Under the pieces are notes generated by a model. The model did no database searches and was not told where the DNA came from. It saw only the letters and a list, made by a program, of their open reading frames with translations. From Mesorhizobium sp. 113-3-3 (GTDB taxonomy: Bacteria > Pseudomonadota > Alphaproteobacteria > Rhizobiales > Rhizobiaceae), in NCBI RefSeq assembly GCF_016756495.1, contig NZ_AP023243.1, positions 6,452,501 through 6,516,500 of the forward strand: a stretch of DNA of 64,000 nucleotides, read 5' to 3'. Of this stretch, positions 37,135-46,737 are shown piece by piece. The translations under genes and the position numbers were made by a program. Positions within the stretch are counted from its first letter, which is position 1. The number at the start of each line of letters is the position of its first letter.

Positions 37135-40100
37135 TCATGGTACGACCCCGGATGAGGTCACGAGCTTGGGTACCGCCCTGCCCCCACCGCAAACATAGGC
37201 GTGCAGCGCGGTCAGGCAAGCATTCGCGTTCTTGAGATCCCGCTCATGCTGCGGGGCAATCGTGAGATCGGCAAGTGTATAGATTGGATTCCGCACATGC
37301 ATCAGGTCTGTGATGGTCTGGGCTTGGTCGGCGGTCTGCACCTTTGGGCCTCTGATGTTATCTCTCAGGTTCCGCCTGATCACGTCCTCGCTGGTATTGA
37401 GCCAGATCGAGACGGCTTTCTCCCCGACATAATGCCGGATCTCCTCGATCATGAACGCTTCACCGCCGGTTGCGAGCACCGCCGACCCCAGTTCGAGTGA
37501 CTGCCTGATCTCATTCACCTCAAGATCTCTGAAATAGGCCTCCCCATCCTCAGCGACGATCTTAGCTACGGACTTGCCGGTCTTCGCCTCGATTTTTCTA
37601 TCGGAATCGACGAACCTCATTCCTAGTCGTTTGGCGAGTGCACGGCCCAAACTGGATTTCCCTGCGCCTTTCACGCCGACGAGCACGATCGACCGCGCGC
37701 CCAACGCGCCAAGAATCTCTGTTGCGATCGGGGAGCGCTCCGTTCGTCTCGGCGGGGCGACTTGCAACCGACGACGTAGGCTGGCACCAACTGTGCTATC
37801 GGCGTGGGCTTCCCAGTGGGGGATCTCTATGGCCTCGTGAGGGATGATGACCTTGTTGCAGGCCTGTCGCACGCGCTCCAAGAGTTGCTCGGCTATAGAC
37901 TGATCCAGTGGATCTTGGCTCTCTCGCTGCAGCTCCTGCAGCTTCTGCAGCTCCTTGTAGGTGTCGTGATTGTAAATCTTGGTCTTGTAGCTGTCTGCAG
38001 TGTGGAACTCCACCTCGAAGCGGTAGCCCCCCGGCGTGGCGAGCACGGTCTTGATGCCGACGAAGGTCGGCGATCGCGTCCTGAACCAGTTGGTCGTGCT
38101 GACCTCAGAATACCCGCTCTCGTCGAAGGCTATAATGGCTTTCTTGAAGGCACGGGTAAAATCTCTATCAGGGAGTTGGAAGCAGTGGCGTACAGCGTTG
38201 TTGATCAGCTGGGCGCCGGCTTCAAACGGGGCCTGTATCCCGGTGAGCTGGCCTGTCATCGAGCTTTCCGATCTCAAACGCTCAGCGAGATGGGGCATCT
38301 TCACGTTGATATCGGCTCTCCTGAGGGCTTCGGCAACCGAGATTACCATCGGGGTGATGTCCTTCTCTTCGGCTCGGGCGCGGCAAGCCTCCATTTGAGC
38401 TCGCTGTACGGCCAGCTCGGGAGTCAAGGTCATCGTCGTGGCTGAATCATCGGCAGAAGCCCCTCGAGCCGAGGGTTGAGGCAGAAAGCCTCGCTCGGCA
38501 GCAAGTTTGATCGAAGCTTGCATAACTGAAGCCGCCAGCGTCGGATTGTCCTGAAGATCCTGCAATGTGGCATCGACATCAAACCGACCCTGGTTGAGGG
38601 TAGCCGCAATGCTCTTGGTGTAGGGCACCGATTTCGAGCCTGGTGTTTGTTGCAGCAGGCGCCGAAGTTGCCTGCTCTTGAACATAAAGATGTGGGCCCC
38701 AGTGTCCGATTTATATGCGTCAGTTCCGACTTTGATACCGAGGCTCAGGAGATTCTTTGCACTCCGCACGAGGTCGTGTGGATTGTATCCATCCGGTCGC
38801 GGGGCAATGCGCGTAGGGTAACGGTCGACAAGAAGCTGGACGCGGTCGCGTGGCTGAGCCGTTGCCGAATAGATCTCCGCCAGCTCCGGGAACAGCTCGC
38901 AAAGCGGTTGGCTCATCGCGAGTGGTGCCTCGCTCAGGCTGACGACTGTTTCGGGCAGGAGTTGTTCGGGCAGAGCTTGCTCATCCAGCCTCGCGGCCCA
39001 CGTCTCGAGCTCAGCGTGGAGCAACTCAGCAATCTCGCGCGCGACCGGATGGTCTGCCAGTTGGATGTCGTGCCGCGCCTTTTCAAGCGTCTCCTGGACG
39101 TTCTGAGCACTGACCTGTTCCTGCTCCAACACGCCTCGGATGTCTCGCTTGAGCTCTTGGTGAATGCCTTCGTACGTGCCGAAGATGGCACGCTCGGCAA
39201 ACCACTGTCGGGCTTCATGGGATTGAGCGAGAAAGTCTCGCTGCAGACAAGTATAGATTTCCAGAACATTGCGCGTGGCGGCGAGGATCTGGCTGGCGCG
39301 CCCGAACTTGTAGCGACCATCCTCAATCGCCGGCGTGTGCGACTTTGGCGGCTTGAGCGAGCGCAATCCGCGAGCTTGCTCCTCTTGATCGAATTGCCTG
39401 ACATGCTCGTAAAGCTGTGGCCGGTCGCCGACGATGACGAGGCTGTCTCCGTCGAAGTCGCCGTCAAGTTTCTTCTGTTCACCAGTTGGGACGGCAACCA
39501 ACGAGCCCGGGGCAAACACCTCGGTCGCCTGCAGGATGCCGAGGCAGTCGACCGTCGTGTCCACCTTGACGCGGTCCTTGCTCGTGGTCCAGCTCGCATG
39601 GCATTTGACGTCCTCGGCAGACATGATTAGCGCACGGTCGGCGTAGGCGGCCGGCCACATCTTATCCGGTACAACGATCAGGATGCCTTTGGCAAAGAAA
39701 GTCGGATCGTCGGCGGCCAGTTCCCTCCCCGACTTCTGGGCGACATTGAAGCTGTATTGAATGGCCGTGCAGTTATCGAGAAATACAGCGGTCGGATCGC
39801 CGTCGACGGCCAACTTGACCCGCTCGGCGGCAAACGGGCGCAGGTTCGGCTTATCGTAGGGCGAGCGCCCGACCAGCACGCCGCTCGTCCCCGTCAATGT
39901 TTCGCTCTTCAGCGTCGGCACATGGAGACACTCATCGTTGGAGGGTACGGCAACCGCGCCGGGACCATCGATGTGTCCGGCCGTCACCGTTCTAAACAGC
40001 TCTTCGGTGGTCAACGTTGGCTCTTGTTGGCTCTCGAGCCAGGCCGTGGCCTTTTCACGGACCTCATCCGCCACTTGGTCGCAGCGCGGATAGTGTTGCA

Positions 40101-43100
40101 GCGCCGAGACTGGCAGGGATGATTTCCTTCCCTCACCAAAGGCAGACATCTGATCAGGACCCTGCTCGCCGGCGCGACATACAGCTGGCATAAGGTTGGC
40201 TAGCGAGGCCCTGATGAAACCGCAGCCGTCATGCGGTCGCAATGCAATGGGACCGTCCGGCCCCCTCAGCTTGAAGGGATGCTCCTGGTTGGCGGGACGG
40301 TCCGGCAGCAGCGACAGTTTGAAGGCGCCTTCCAGCGCGTAGTCGTGAACTCCCAGGCCCTTGATCGCCGGTGGCGCCGCAAAACCCCTGCGCTGGGTAT
40401 AATAATAGGCCTCCTTGAAAGGGGCCCAAGTCCGAGACAGCTGCTCGAAGGCGGTGCCCGGTGCGGTATCGACATACGGAATCGCCAGCAGCTTTCCCCC
40501 GGAAAGCTTAGCTAGCTCGCCTGGAGCACGGGCCGCAATCTGAGACACGGTCAATCGCGGCGGCTTTAACTTGCTGCCTCCGAACAGGTCCATGCGGTAT
40601 GGCACACCGTTGACGTTCACCGTACGCGCCAGCATGAAGGCGCTCGGCGTTCCTGGCATCTGGACCGCAACGACTGGCAAAGCCCCGGCAGTCAGGCGCT
40701 GAAATATCGAATACCGTCTCTCCGGCTCGGTGGCCACCGGCCGTCCCTGCATGTCAACTACCGGCAACTGCATCAGTCCTGCGTCACCCTGCGGCGGTCT
40801 TGGCTCGTGATCCATGGTTCGCAGGACCTGATACACGTCGAAGACCGATGCTGGATGTTGCCCCTGGATCGTCGCCGCATCCTGCTCTATGAAAAAGTCC
40901 AGCGCATCCACTGGATTCTCCGCCTCGATCTGCGCGATCAGGTTCCAGCTCATGCTGGAAAGGTCGCTTTCAATGAGGCCGCGCGTGCTGTCCAGGATCT
41001 CCTTCGTCTTGCGCTCCAGCGCTTGCTGCCTCACCCGCAAGTCGGACCTCTTGCCCTCGACATACGGTGACCTGAATAGTCTCTCCAGGACCGCACGGGC
41101 CTTAAGCGTCTGATAGATCGATAAAGCGGGGCGGCGGCTGGCAAGCGGTCCACGGGTCCGCTCGGCATCGCTTGCGTTCAGATGCGCCTCGATCTTCTGC
41201 TCGAGCACGGATTGGAGGTCGTTGAGCAGATTGAGGGCCTGCGTGCGGTGCGAGCGCAGCGGCCTCTGTGGGCTGCGAGCCAGCGGCAGCAGAGATGCAC
41301 ACAGATTAGCCATGGTTTCCAGATCGTTGTGGGTCGTAAAATCAGGGGCTTGACGCAATTCCGAGAGGCGGTTCAAGCCTGTCGGTGCGAGCAAACCGAG
41401 ATCATCAGACAGCCGAGCCTTACCAAGTGCCTTGAAAACGGTTGTGATGTCTAGAACGTCAGCCTGCGCCAGGCGATCATCATCATAGTGCAGGTAATGA
41501 GCGAGCTTGTGCAAGCGATCCTTCGGCAGAGCCGCGTCCGTAATATCCCCAGTGTCTTCTGCCTTCATGATCATTCGCGACAAAGCATTGGCGAGAATAC
41601 TTAGCTGAGCTGTCGTGAACACACCGAATCGTAGCTCTCGAGCACCCAATCTGCGCGCGATGTCCATCGTGGACTGCTGGCACGCCGACTCTTCCGGCCA
41701 CTTGGTGAAGCCGTTCATCAAGGTCGCCACTCCCTGCGGAGCGAAATCGGAGAGCTGGCGCTGACGGGCTTCCCCGGCGATTGCGATCGCGGCTCTGCGA
41801 CAGTCCTCCCCGACCGGCCACTTGCTGAAACCGTTCACCAGATTAGATAGGTGCTGGTGACTAAACTCACAGAGTCGGGCGCCGCGGCGAATGACCTCAC
41901 CGGCGATGGCGATCGCGGCGTCGCGACAGTCCGCCCCGTCCGGCCACTTGCTGAAACCGTTCACCAGATTAGCTAGGTGCTGGTGAGTAAAGTCACGGAG
42001 TCGGGTGCCTCGGCGAAGGACCTCGCTGGCTATAGCGATTGTGGCTTGCTGAGTCGACGCCGCTTCCGGCCACTTGCCGAATCCGTTCACCAGGTTCGCC
42101 AGGTCCTGGTCATTGAAATCAGAGAGCCCGAACTCGCCGCGCCCGGCGCGGCGGGTGACCTCCCCGGCGATGGCGACTGTTGCCTGGCGAGACGCCGCCT
42201 CTTCCGGCCACTTGCTAAAACCGTTCACCAATGTCGCAAGTGCCTGCTGAGTAAGATGAGAGAACTGGTCATCGCGTTGAAAGACCTCGCTGGCGATCGC
42301 CAGTGTTGCATCGCGACAGTCCGCCTGTTGTGGCCACTTACTGAAACCGTTCACCAAGTTTGCCAAGTGCTGATGACTGAAAGCAGAGAGTTGGGCGCGG
42401 CGGCGGATGACCTCACTGGCGATCGCGACTGTGGCGTGATGATAGTCGGCATCGTCCGGGCATTTGCCGAACCCGTTCACTAGGTTAGCCAGCTCCTGCG
42501 GAGTAAAATGAGACAGCCCTTGCTCGCCGGCGCGGCGAGAGACTTCTGTGGCGATATTGGCTGTGGCTTGGCGGTAGACCGCCCCTTCCGGCCATTTGCT
42601 GAAACCTTGCACCAGGTTCGCTAAGTCCTGATGATTAAAATCAGAGAGCCCGAACCTGCCTCGGGCGGCGCGGCGACCTACCTCATCGGCAATCGCTCCG
42701 GTGACTTGGCGACACCGCTCCTCTATCGGCCACTTACTGAAACCGTTCACAAGGGTCGCCATGTGCTGGGGATTAAGATCAGCGACGCCGGCACGCCGGT
42801 CACGACCAAGGACCTCACCGGCCATCGCACTGGCGGCTTCGCGGGACGCCTGCTCTTCCGGCCATTTGCTGAAACCTTGCACCAGGTTCGCCAGTTCCTG
42901 GTGGGTGAATTCGGAGAGCCGGGCACGGCGGTCGCGGCGCAGGACCTCGCCCGCGATCGCAACTGTGGCTTGGCAACAGACCTCCTCTTGGGCACACTTT
43001 CCGAAACCGTTCACTAGGTTGGCCAAGTCCTGGTGATTAAAAGTTGAGAGCCCGAGGTTACGGCGGCGAAGGACTTCACCGGCAATCGTTCCGGTGGCTT

Positions 43101-44193
43101 GGCGGGACCACTCCTTTTCCGGCCACTTGCTGAAACCGTTCACCAGATTAGCCAGGTGCTGCTCCCTAAAATCAGAGAGCCCGAAACGGCGGTCCTCGCG
43201 ACGACGGACCTCACTGGCGACGGCTTCCGTACCGTCACGAGTTTCCGACCGCTGCGGCCACTTGCTGAAACCGTTCACCAGCAACGACAGACTTTGACTT
43301 TGCAGTACGCCAAGTGTCCTGCCCTCATCGCGGCAAAATTCGGCGATTCTGATCGTTCCATTTCGGCATGTTCTCGACTGCGGATGCCGACCAAACGATG
43401 CCGAAAAGAGCGAAAAGGCTTTGGGGTCTACTTCGCACATTAACGCACTAGGAAGCTGCGACACCCGAGCTGCCATCGCCTTGCAAGCTTCCACACCTTC
43501 CTGACCTCCAGCCTCACGACTCACCGTATTGCATGCGGTGGCGTAGCCCCATGATTGCCCGCGGCGGATATTGTCCTCGAAGCATGTGACAAATTGAGCT
43601 TTGAACTGGGCGGCGGCCTTTTGCAGGAAGGCTGCATGGACCTCGTCGCCCGCCCCTTGCAGCCGTCTGTCATGCTCCACCACTGCACGCGAGAACCCCT
43701 CAATGTCACGGGCAAAACAAATGGCGTGTAGTGCGTTGTTAGATTGTTCTTCTGAGATTGCACTTTGCACGCTCTGCGCGGCGACATCGTCCAGGCGCCG
43801 CCTTTTTGGTCTGCGATCCAGGCCCGACACGGGCTGCCTGCGCGAGGAAGGACCACTTTGTTGTGAACTCCTGGACTGATCGGCATTGCGGACTTCTGCA
43901 CCGGAACGCGACGAACTTTCTTGCCGATTTGTCGCTCCCAGATGCGGCAAGTCGCGAAAAACGGGCTGGCCGTCACACCTATTGACGGAGGGATCGCCGG
44001 ACGTGCGGCGCCGGACATCGCTGGCCGAAGGTGGCCTTTCAGCTGAGGATGCCCCTAACTCTCGATCTTCAGAGCGCAAGCCCTGAACGACAGAACTGAA
44101 GGTCGAGCCTTTTTGACCACCGCCATGATCCGATTCAGCCCGGTGCGTGCCTGATCCGCTAGGCGCATTCAAACGCCGGTCAACTCCCGTCAT
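37135..44193 (-). CDS. Giant SKWP-repeat type III effector with RNA-polymerase-like motif and shikimate-kinase-like domain
   Basis: A 2352-residue protein from the ATG at 44193 (MTGVDRRLNAPSGSG); the frame opens 24 codons earlier, but the MTG start matches the other effectors. Order: low-complexity N-terminus (1-~150); about 14 SKWP repeats (~300-870); a large conserved region with SGVLVGRSPYDKPNLRPF and KLDGDFDGDSLVIVGDRPQL (DFDGD near 1578); and a P-loop domain like shikimate kinase (~2140-2345) with GVKGAGKSS, RFVDSDRKIE, YFRDLE and RNPIYTLAD. It resembles XopAD/RipS effectors and, from memory, M. loti Mlr6361. Compared with the paralogue at 1-7148 it lacks the ~700-residue N-terminal module. 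I found no clear tts box in the 500 bp upstream, so expression is uncertain. It is read as intact. Confidence 0.92.
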   Translation of the reverse strand: MTGVDRRLNAPSGSGTHRAESDHGGGQKGSTFSSVVQGLRSEDRELGASSAERPPSASDVRRRTSGDPSVNRCDGQPVFRDLPHLGATNRQESSSRSGAEVRNADQSRSSQQSGPSSRRQPVSGLDRRPKRRRLDDVAAQSVQSAISEEQSNNALHAICFARDIEGFSRAVVEHDRRLQGAGDEVHAAFLQKAAAQFKAQFVTCFEDNIRRGQSWGYATACNTVSREAGGQEGVEACKAMAARVSQLPSALMCEVDPKAFSLFSASFGRHPQSRTCRNGTIRIAEFCRDEGRTLGVLQSQSLSLLVNGFSKWPQRSETRDGTEAVASEVRRREDRRFGLSDFREQHLANLVNGFSKWPEKEWSRQATGTIAGEVLRRRNLGLSTFNHQDLANLVNGFGKCAQEEVCCQATVAIAGEVLRRDRRARLSEFTHQELANLVQGFSKWPEEQASREAASAMAGEVLGRDRRAGVADLNPQHMATLVNGFSKWPIEERCRQVTGAIADEVGRRAARGRFGLSDFNHQDLANLVQGFSKWPEGAVYRQATANIATEVSRRAGEQGLSHFTPQELANLVNGFGKCPDDADYHHATVAIASEVIRRRAQLSAFSHQHLANLVNGFSKWPQQADCRDATLAIASEVFQRDDQFSHLTQQALATLVNGFSKWPEEAASRQATVAIAGEVTRRAGRGEFGLSDFNDQDLANLVNGFGKWPEAASTQQATIAIASEVLRRGTRLRDFTHQHLANLVNGFSKWPDGADCRDAAIAIAGEVIRRGARLCEFSHQHLSNLVNGFSKWPVGEDCRRAAIAIAGEARQRQLSDFAPQGVATLMNGFTKWPEESACQQSTMDIARRLGARELRFGVFTTAQLSILANALSRMIMKAEDTGDITDAALPKDRLHKLAHYLHYDDDRLAQADVLDITTVFKALGKARLSDDLGLLAPTGLNRLSELRQAPDFTTHNDLETMANLCASLLPLARSPQRPLRSHRTQALNLLNDLQSVLEQKIEAHLNASDAERTRGPLASRRPALSIYQTLKARAVLERLFRSPYVEGKRSDLRVRQQALERKTKEILDSTRGLIESDLSSMSWNLIAQIEAENPVDALDFFIEQDAATIQGQHPASVFDVYQVLRTMDHEPRPPQGDAGLMQLPVVDMQGRPVATEPERRYSIFQRLTAGALPVVAVQMPGTPSAFMLARTVNVNGVPYRMDLFGGSKLKPPRLTVSQIAARAPGELAKLSGGKLLAIPYVDTAPGTAFEQLSRTWAPFKEAYYYTQRRGFAAPPAIKGLGVHDYALEGAFKLSLLPDRPANQEHPFKLRGPDGPIALRPHDGCGFIRASLANLMPAVCRAGEQGPDQMSAFGEGRKSSLPVSALQHYPRCDQVADEVREKATAWLESQQEPTLTTEELFRTVTAGHIDGPGAVAVPSNDECLHVPTLKSETLTGTSGVLVGRSPYDKPNLRPFAAERVKLAVDGDPTAVFLDNCTAIQYSFNVAQKSGRELAADDPTFFAKGILIVVPDKMWPAAYADRALIMSAEDVKCHASWTTSKDRVKVDTTVDCLGILQATEVFAPGSLVAVPTGEQKKLDGDFDGDSLVIVGDRPQLYEHVRQFDQEEQARGLRSLKPPKSHTPAIEDGRYKFGRASQILAATRNVLEIYTCLQRDFLAQSHEARQWFAERAIFGTYEGIHQELKRDIRGVLEQEQVSAQNVQETLEKARHDIQLADHPVAREIAELLHAELETWAARLDEQALPEQLLPETVVSLSEAPLAMSQPLCELFPELAEIYSATAQPRDRVQLLVDRYPTRIAPRPDGYNPHDLVRSAKNLLSLGIKVGTDAYKSDTGAHIFMFKSRQLRRLLQQTPGSKSVPYTKSIAATLNQGRFDVDATLQDLQDNPTLAASVMQASIKLAAERGFLPQPSARGASADDSATTMTLTPELAVQRAQMEACRARAEEKDITPMVISVAEALRRADINVKMPHLAERLRSESSMTGQLTGIQAPFEAGAQLINNAVRHCFQLPDRDFTRAFKKAIIAFDESGYSEVSTTNWFRTRSPTFVGIKTVLATPGGYRFEVEFHTADSYKTKIYNHDTYKELQKLQELQRESQDPLDQSIAEQLLERVRQACNKVIIPHEAIEIPHWEAHADSTVGASLRRRLQVAPPRRTERSPIATEILGALGARSIVLVGVKGAGKSSLGRALAKRLGMRFVDSDRKIEAKTGKSVAKIVAEDGEAYFRDLEVNEIRQSLELGSAVLATGGEAFMIEEIRHYVGEKAVSIWLNTSEDVIRRNLRDNIRGPKVQTADQAQTITDLMHVRNPIYTLADLTIAPQHERDLKNANACLTALHAYVCGGGRAVPKLVTSSGVVP
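41585..43310 (-). repeat. Array of about 14 SKWP repeats in the second giant effector
   Basis: Tandem units of ~42-46 residues with LANLVNGFSKWP and a following AIAGEVLRR helix. A few units carry FGKC or FSRM instead of FSKW. Units are more diverged from one another than those at 2465-4262. Confidence 0.88.
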
Positions 44194-44706
44194 AATCCGT
44201 CTCCAGGCGAGAAATGCGCGCCGATTACAATGCGTGGCGCACACGGCGCCCTCCACAACCCGCAAAGCGCGGATCTGCCCAACCTGCGCGCTCTGGGATC
44301 GAACATATCCCCTTCACCTGACGTGACTCTGACCTGGGTCTATCTGGAGTCGCATTGCGTTCACCTATTCCGCCAGACGTCCGGGAGCTGCCCCTATCTC
44401 GGGCCAGCTGCGGCGGTGAGCGAGATCGCTGTGGACAAGCCTCGGCGAAGCCACGCTGATGATGCGTGACGATGAATATGCTCTGACGAGGCAAAGACGA
44501 AGGTTGGCAGAGCCGTGCCGCTTGGCTTTGAAGAGTGAGGCGACAGATGCTAAGGCTTTTGCTGCGATTGCCCGCCAGTGGCGCGTGAACTTGCCGCTGG
44601 CGGTACCGCCGGGACTTCTCGTGATGGCGAAGCTATTCTCGCTCGGAAGGGCGCCGGTGTAGAATATTCTTCCGCAGCAACGGCGTCGCGCTACCGGCCC
44701 AGGCCC
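44194..44706. other. About 510 bp upstream of the second giant effector, no gene and no clear tts box
   Basis: I searched both strands for GTCAGCTT/TCGAAAGC-type motifs and found none better than chance. A plus-strand frame (44459-44662) is open but not recognisable. Confidence 0.45.
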
Positions 44707-45020
44707 TCAGCCGACACGCCGTATACGTTGATGCAGACCAGCCGCCATCAGAAATAAACCTCTTGCCGACGGGCGGGCATACGTCTTGAACGTGACGCCG
44801 CGCTTGTCGAGGAACATCCACACCGTTGAAGGAACAACCAGCACGCCGTGCCCGGACGCCAGTCTCTCGGCGATCTCGGCAAGCGTGATGTCCGGCGTCT
44901 CCTCAATCAGGCCAAGAATGAAGCGTTCGTGCGGGTCGAGCTTCGAGCCAGATGGCTGGCCCTGCTTGCGTGCGACCGCCTCGCCGCGACAAGCGCTGAT
45001 CGCGAGAGCTGCTCTGGTCG
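44707..45020 (-). pseudogene. IS630-family transposase N-terminal remnant
   Basis: The minus strand reads GQPSGSKLDPHERFILGLIE, then DITLAEIAERL and TVWMFLDKRGVTFKTYAR. This is the helix-turn-helix region of IS630 transposases (GSKLD.HE.FL..LIEE.PDITL.E). The catalytic DDE part is missing. It begins where the protease-effector pseudogene ends. Confidence 0.72.
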
Positions 45021-45023
45021 CCG

Positions 45024-45790
45024 TCAACCGCGGCCAGGAAAATTTCTGAGTCGGCCTTGCAAATCCCGGCGATCGGGGACGAGGTCGTTGAGATCTGCTA
45101 TGTGTTGCCCGTCCGTCTTCACCAATCGTTCAATAAGGGCCCGGGTGCCGTCCACGACGAAAACGCCACAATCAAATTTGTTCTCCTGCTGACGTATGCT
45201 CGCTTGTTGCAGGTTGGCGCCCAACCGCGTTGCGAGCATCGCAGCTTGGCGGTCGTTGCCTCCCTCGTAGGAGTCGTAGTGATAGGCAACCGGGCTTTGC
45301 CGGTTGCGGCGATCAACGAGCAGCAGCGACCAATGGGTGCCGCGGGCCATACGATCGGCACGGCTAGCATCACTCACTGGCAGAAACAGGAAGTGGCGGT
45401 GTCATTACGATTGGGATCTTGGACGATGCGCCGAAATGCGCGCTGCGCCTCGCTCACTTCGCCCAGGCGCAGATGATAATGGGCTATAAGGGGATCGACA
45501 AGCCGCGTCCGAGCAGCGAGATTTGGATCGCGCGCCTGCAACTGCTCTCCCAGGAGCTCGTAATCCCTTTGGATGTGCTGATCGCCCAGGAATTCCCTGG
45601 CGCCGAGCGTCCGCCCGCTCGGGTCGGAGGACGAGACTTTCAACGCCCCGATCTGATCAGCGGAGAATGTGCTCGGAAGCGCGGGCGCATAATGAGCATG
45701 CAGCTTCGGGGTGGATGGCACCGGATAGCCAACACTCGCGGTGCTCCAGCCGGCAGGTACCTGTGCTCCGGCCTCCAGACGCGGCGGCTG
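45024..45790 (-). pseudogene. Ulp1/C48-type protease effector, frameshifted and truncated (NopD-like)
   Basis: Two frames together encode a Ulp1-like domain. The first (45374-45790) has LGDQHIQRDYELLGEQL and LAARTRLVDP. The second (45024-45377) has GTHWSLLLVDRRN, YHYDSYEGG and KFDCGVFVVDGTRAL. His, Asp and Cys of the catalytic triad are all present. A one-base shift near 45375 separates the frames, and another near 45845 separates it from the segment at 45811-46350. The closest relative here is the C-terminus of 52817-58063. The 3' end abuts an IS630 remnant. Confidence 0.78.
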
Positions 45791-45810
45791 ACGTGACGGA
45801 CCAGCTTCAT

Positions 45811-46737
45811 TTATCTGCCCGGAGCGAGCATGATGGATGAGGCGAACGTCCCTGCGCCCTCCCGACCCAACGTGGCGGAGTAGTGCTCTCTGTTGATCGC
45901 GAACTGGGCTGGGCCGAACTGGTTCGGCAGCAGATTGATCTTACCCAGTTCCTCGATCAGGATCTTCGAGGCCGGTTGGGAGCCGTGGCGCCAGCCCTTG
46001 CCGACGATAGGTCCGATGTCCTGTAGGTCGGGGGGGCCTGCTGGCCCAACGAACGAAGGCGGTCTAGCAACGCCAGGCGCCAGCACAGATTGCGCATCGC
46101 TGCTCAACTTAGCCACTGTGAGCGCATTCGGATCAAGCACTGGGTCAAGGCGGTCGTACATGTTTGACGCCGCAGCGTCGGCTGACGATGATGACTCGGG
46201 TTGTTGTGTCTGCTCCCTAAGCCTGTCCCCATCCCAAGCTCCCGAGCTCGGCGTAGCTGGGGTTGCGGGAAGCTCCTGCGACGAGCTGGGCTGTGCGCCG
46301 CGCTGCGGCGCGGACAACGACGGGGTGGGAGCTTGCATCTGCTCGACGTTTTCGGCGGCAAATTTGAACCCTCTGCGGTCGGGAATTCGCTCAGCGGAGA
46401 TCGGGTAGCGTGGCCGCTTTGGATCGATGCCGGTGATCCGGAATCGCTCGCTTCCGGTGCGGAACTCGCGTCCGAAGTCCGAAGGGGCCAATCCGAAGTG
46501 CTCTGCCAAGAACTCGAACCTGTCTTTTTCGAGATTGAATGCGGTGCCGTCGGAAGCGGGAATGCTGACGCGGAACACGGGCTCGAAGAAGAAGCCGGTA
46601 TCCGTGCCGCGCCATCCGGCGCCCTCGATGACCAGGCCGTGGTCCTCAGCGATCTTCTGGCAGACTTCGAGCATGCGGGTCTGGATCTCTTCGCATGTCG
46701 CTGGCGTCAGACGGGTTATGAGCCTGCCCTTCGTCAT
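45811..46737 (-). CDS. Chimeric protein: transposon-type N-terminal domain fused to an effector fragment
   Basis: A 308-residue frame. Residues 1-~140 (MTKGRLITRLTPATCEEIQT, FFFEPVFRVSIPASDGTAFN) look like a compact conserved protein that I do not recognise. It overlaps the resolvase stop by four bases, so the two were one operon. From ~residue 140 the sequence turns into Ser/Pro/Gln-rich effector-type protein, ending DIGPIVGKGWRHGSQPASKI and QFAINREHYSATLG. This is the domain that precedes Ulp1 in 52817-58063 (SHGTQRVPEAMLSSL). After a frameshift near 45845 the effector continues into the Ulp1 pseudogene. It is probably a deletion-born fusion rather than a functional gene. Confidence 0.65.
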   Translation of the reverse strand: MTKGRLITRLTPATCEEIQTRMLEVCQKIAEDHGLVIEGAGWRGTDTGFFFEPVFRVSIPASDGTAFNLEKDRFEFLAEHFGLAPSDFGREFRTGSERFRITGIDPKRPRYPISAERIPDRRGFKFAAENVEQMQAPTPSLSAPQRGAQPSSSQELPATPATPSSGAWDGDRLREQTQQPESSSSADAAASNMYDRLDPVLDPNALTVAKLSSDAQSVLAPGVARPPSFVGPAGPPDLQDIGPIVGKGWRHGSQPASKILIEELGKINLLPNQFGPAQFAINREHYSATLGREGAGTFASSIMLAPGR

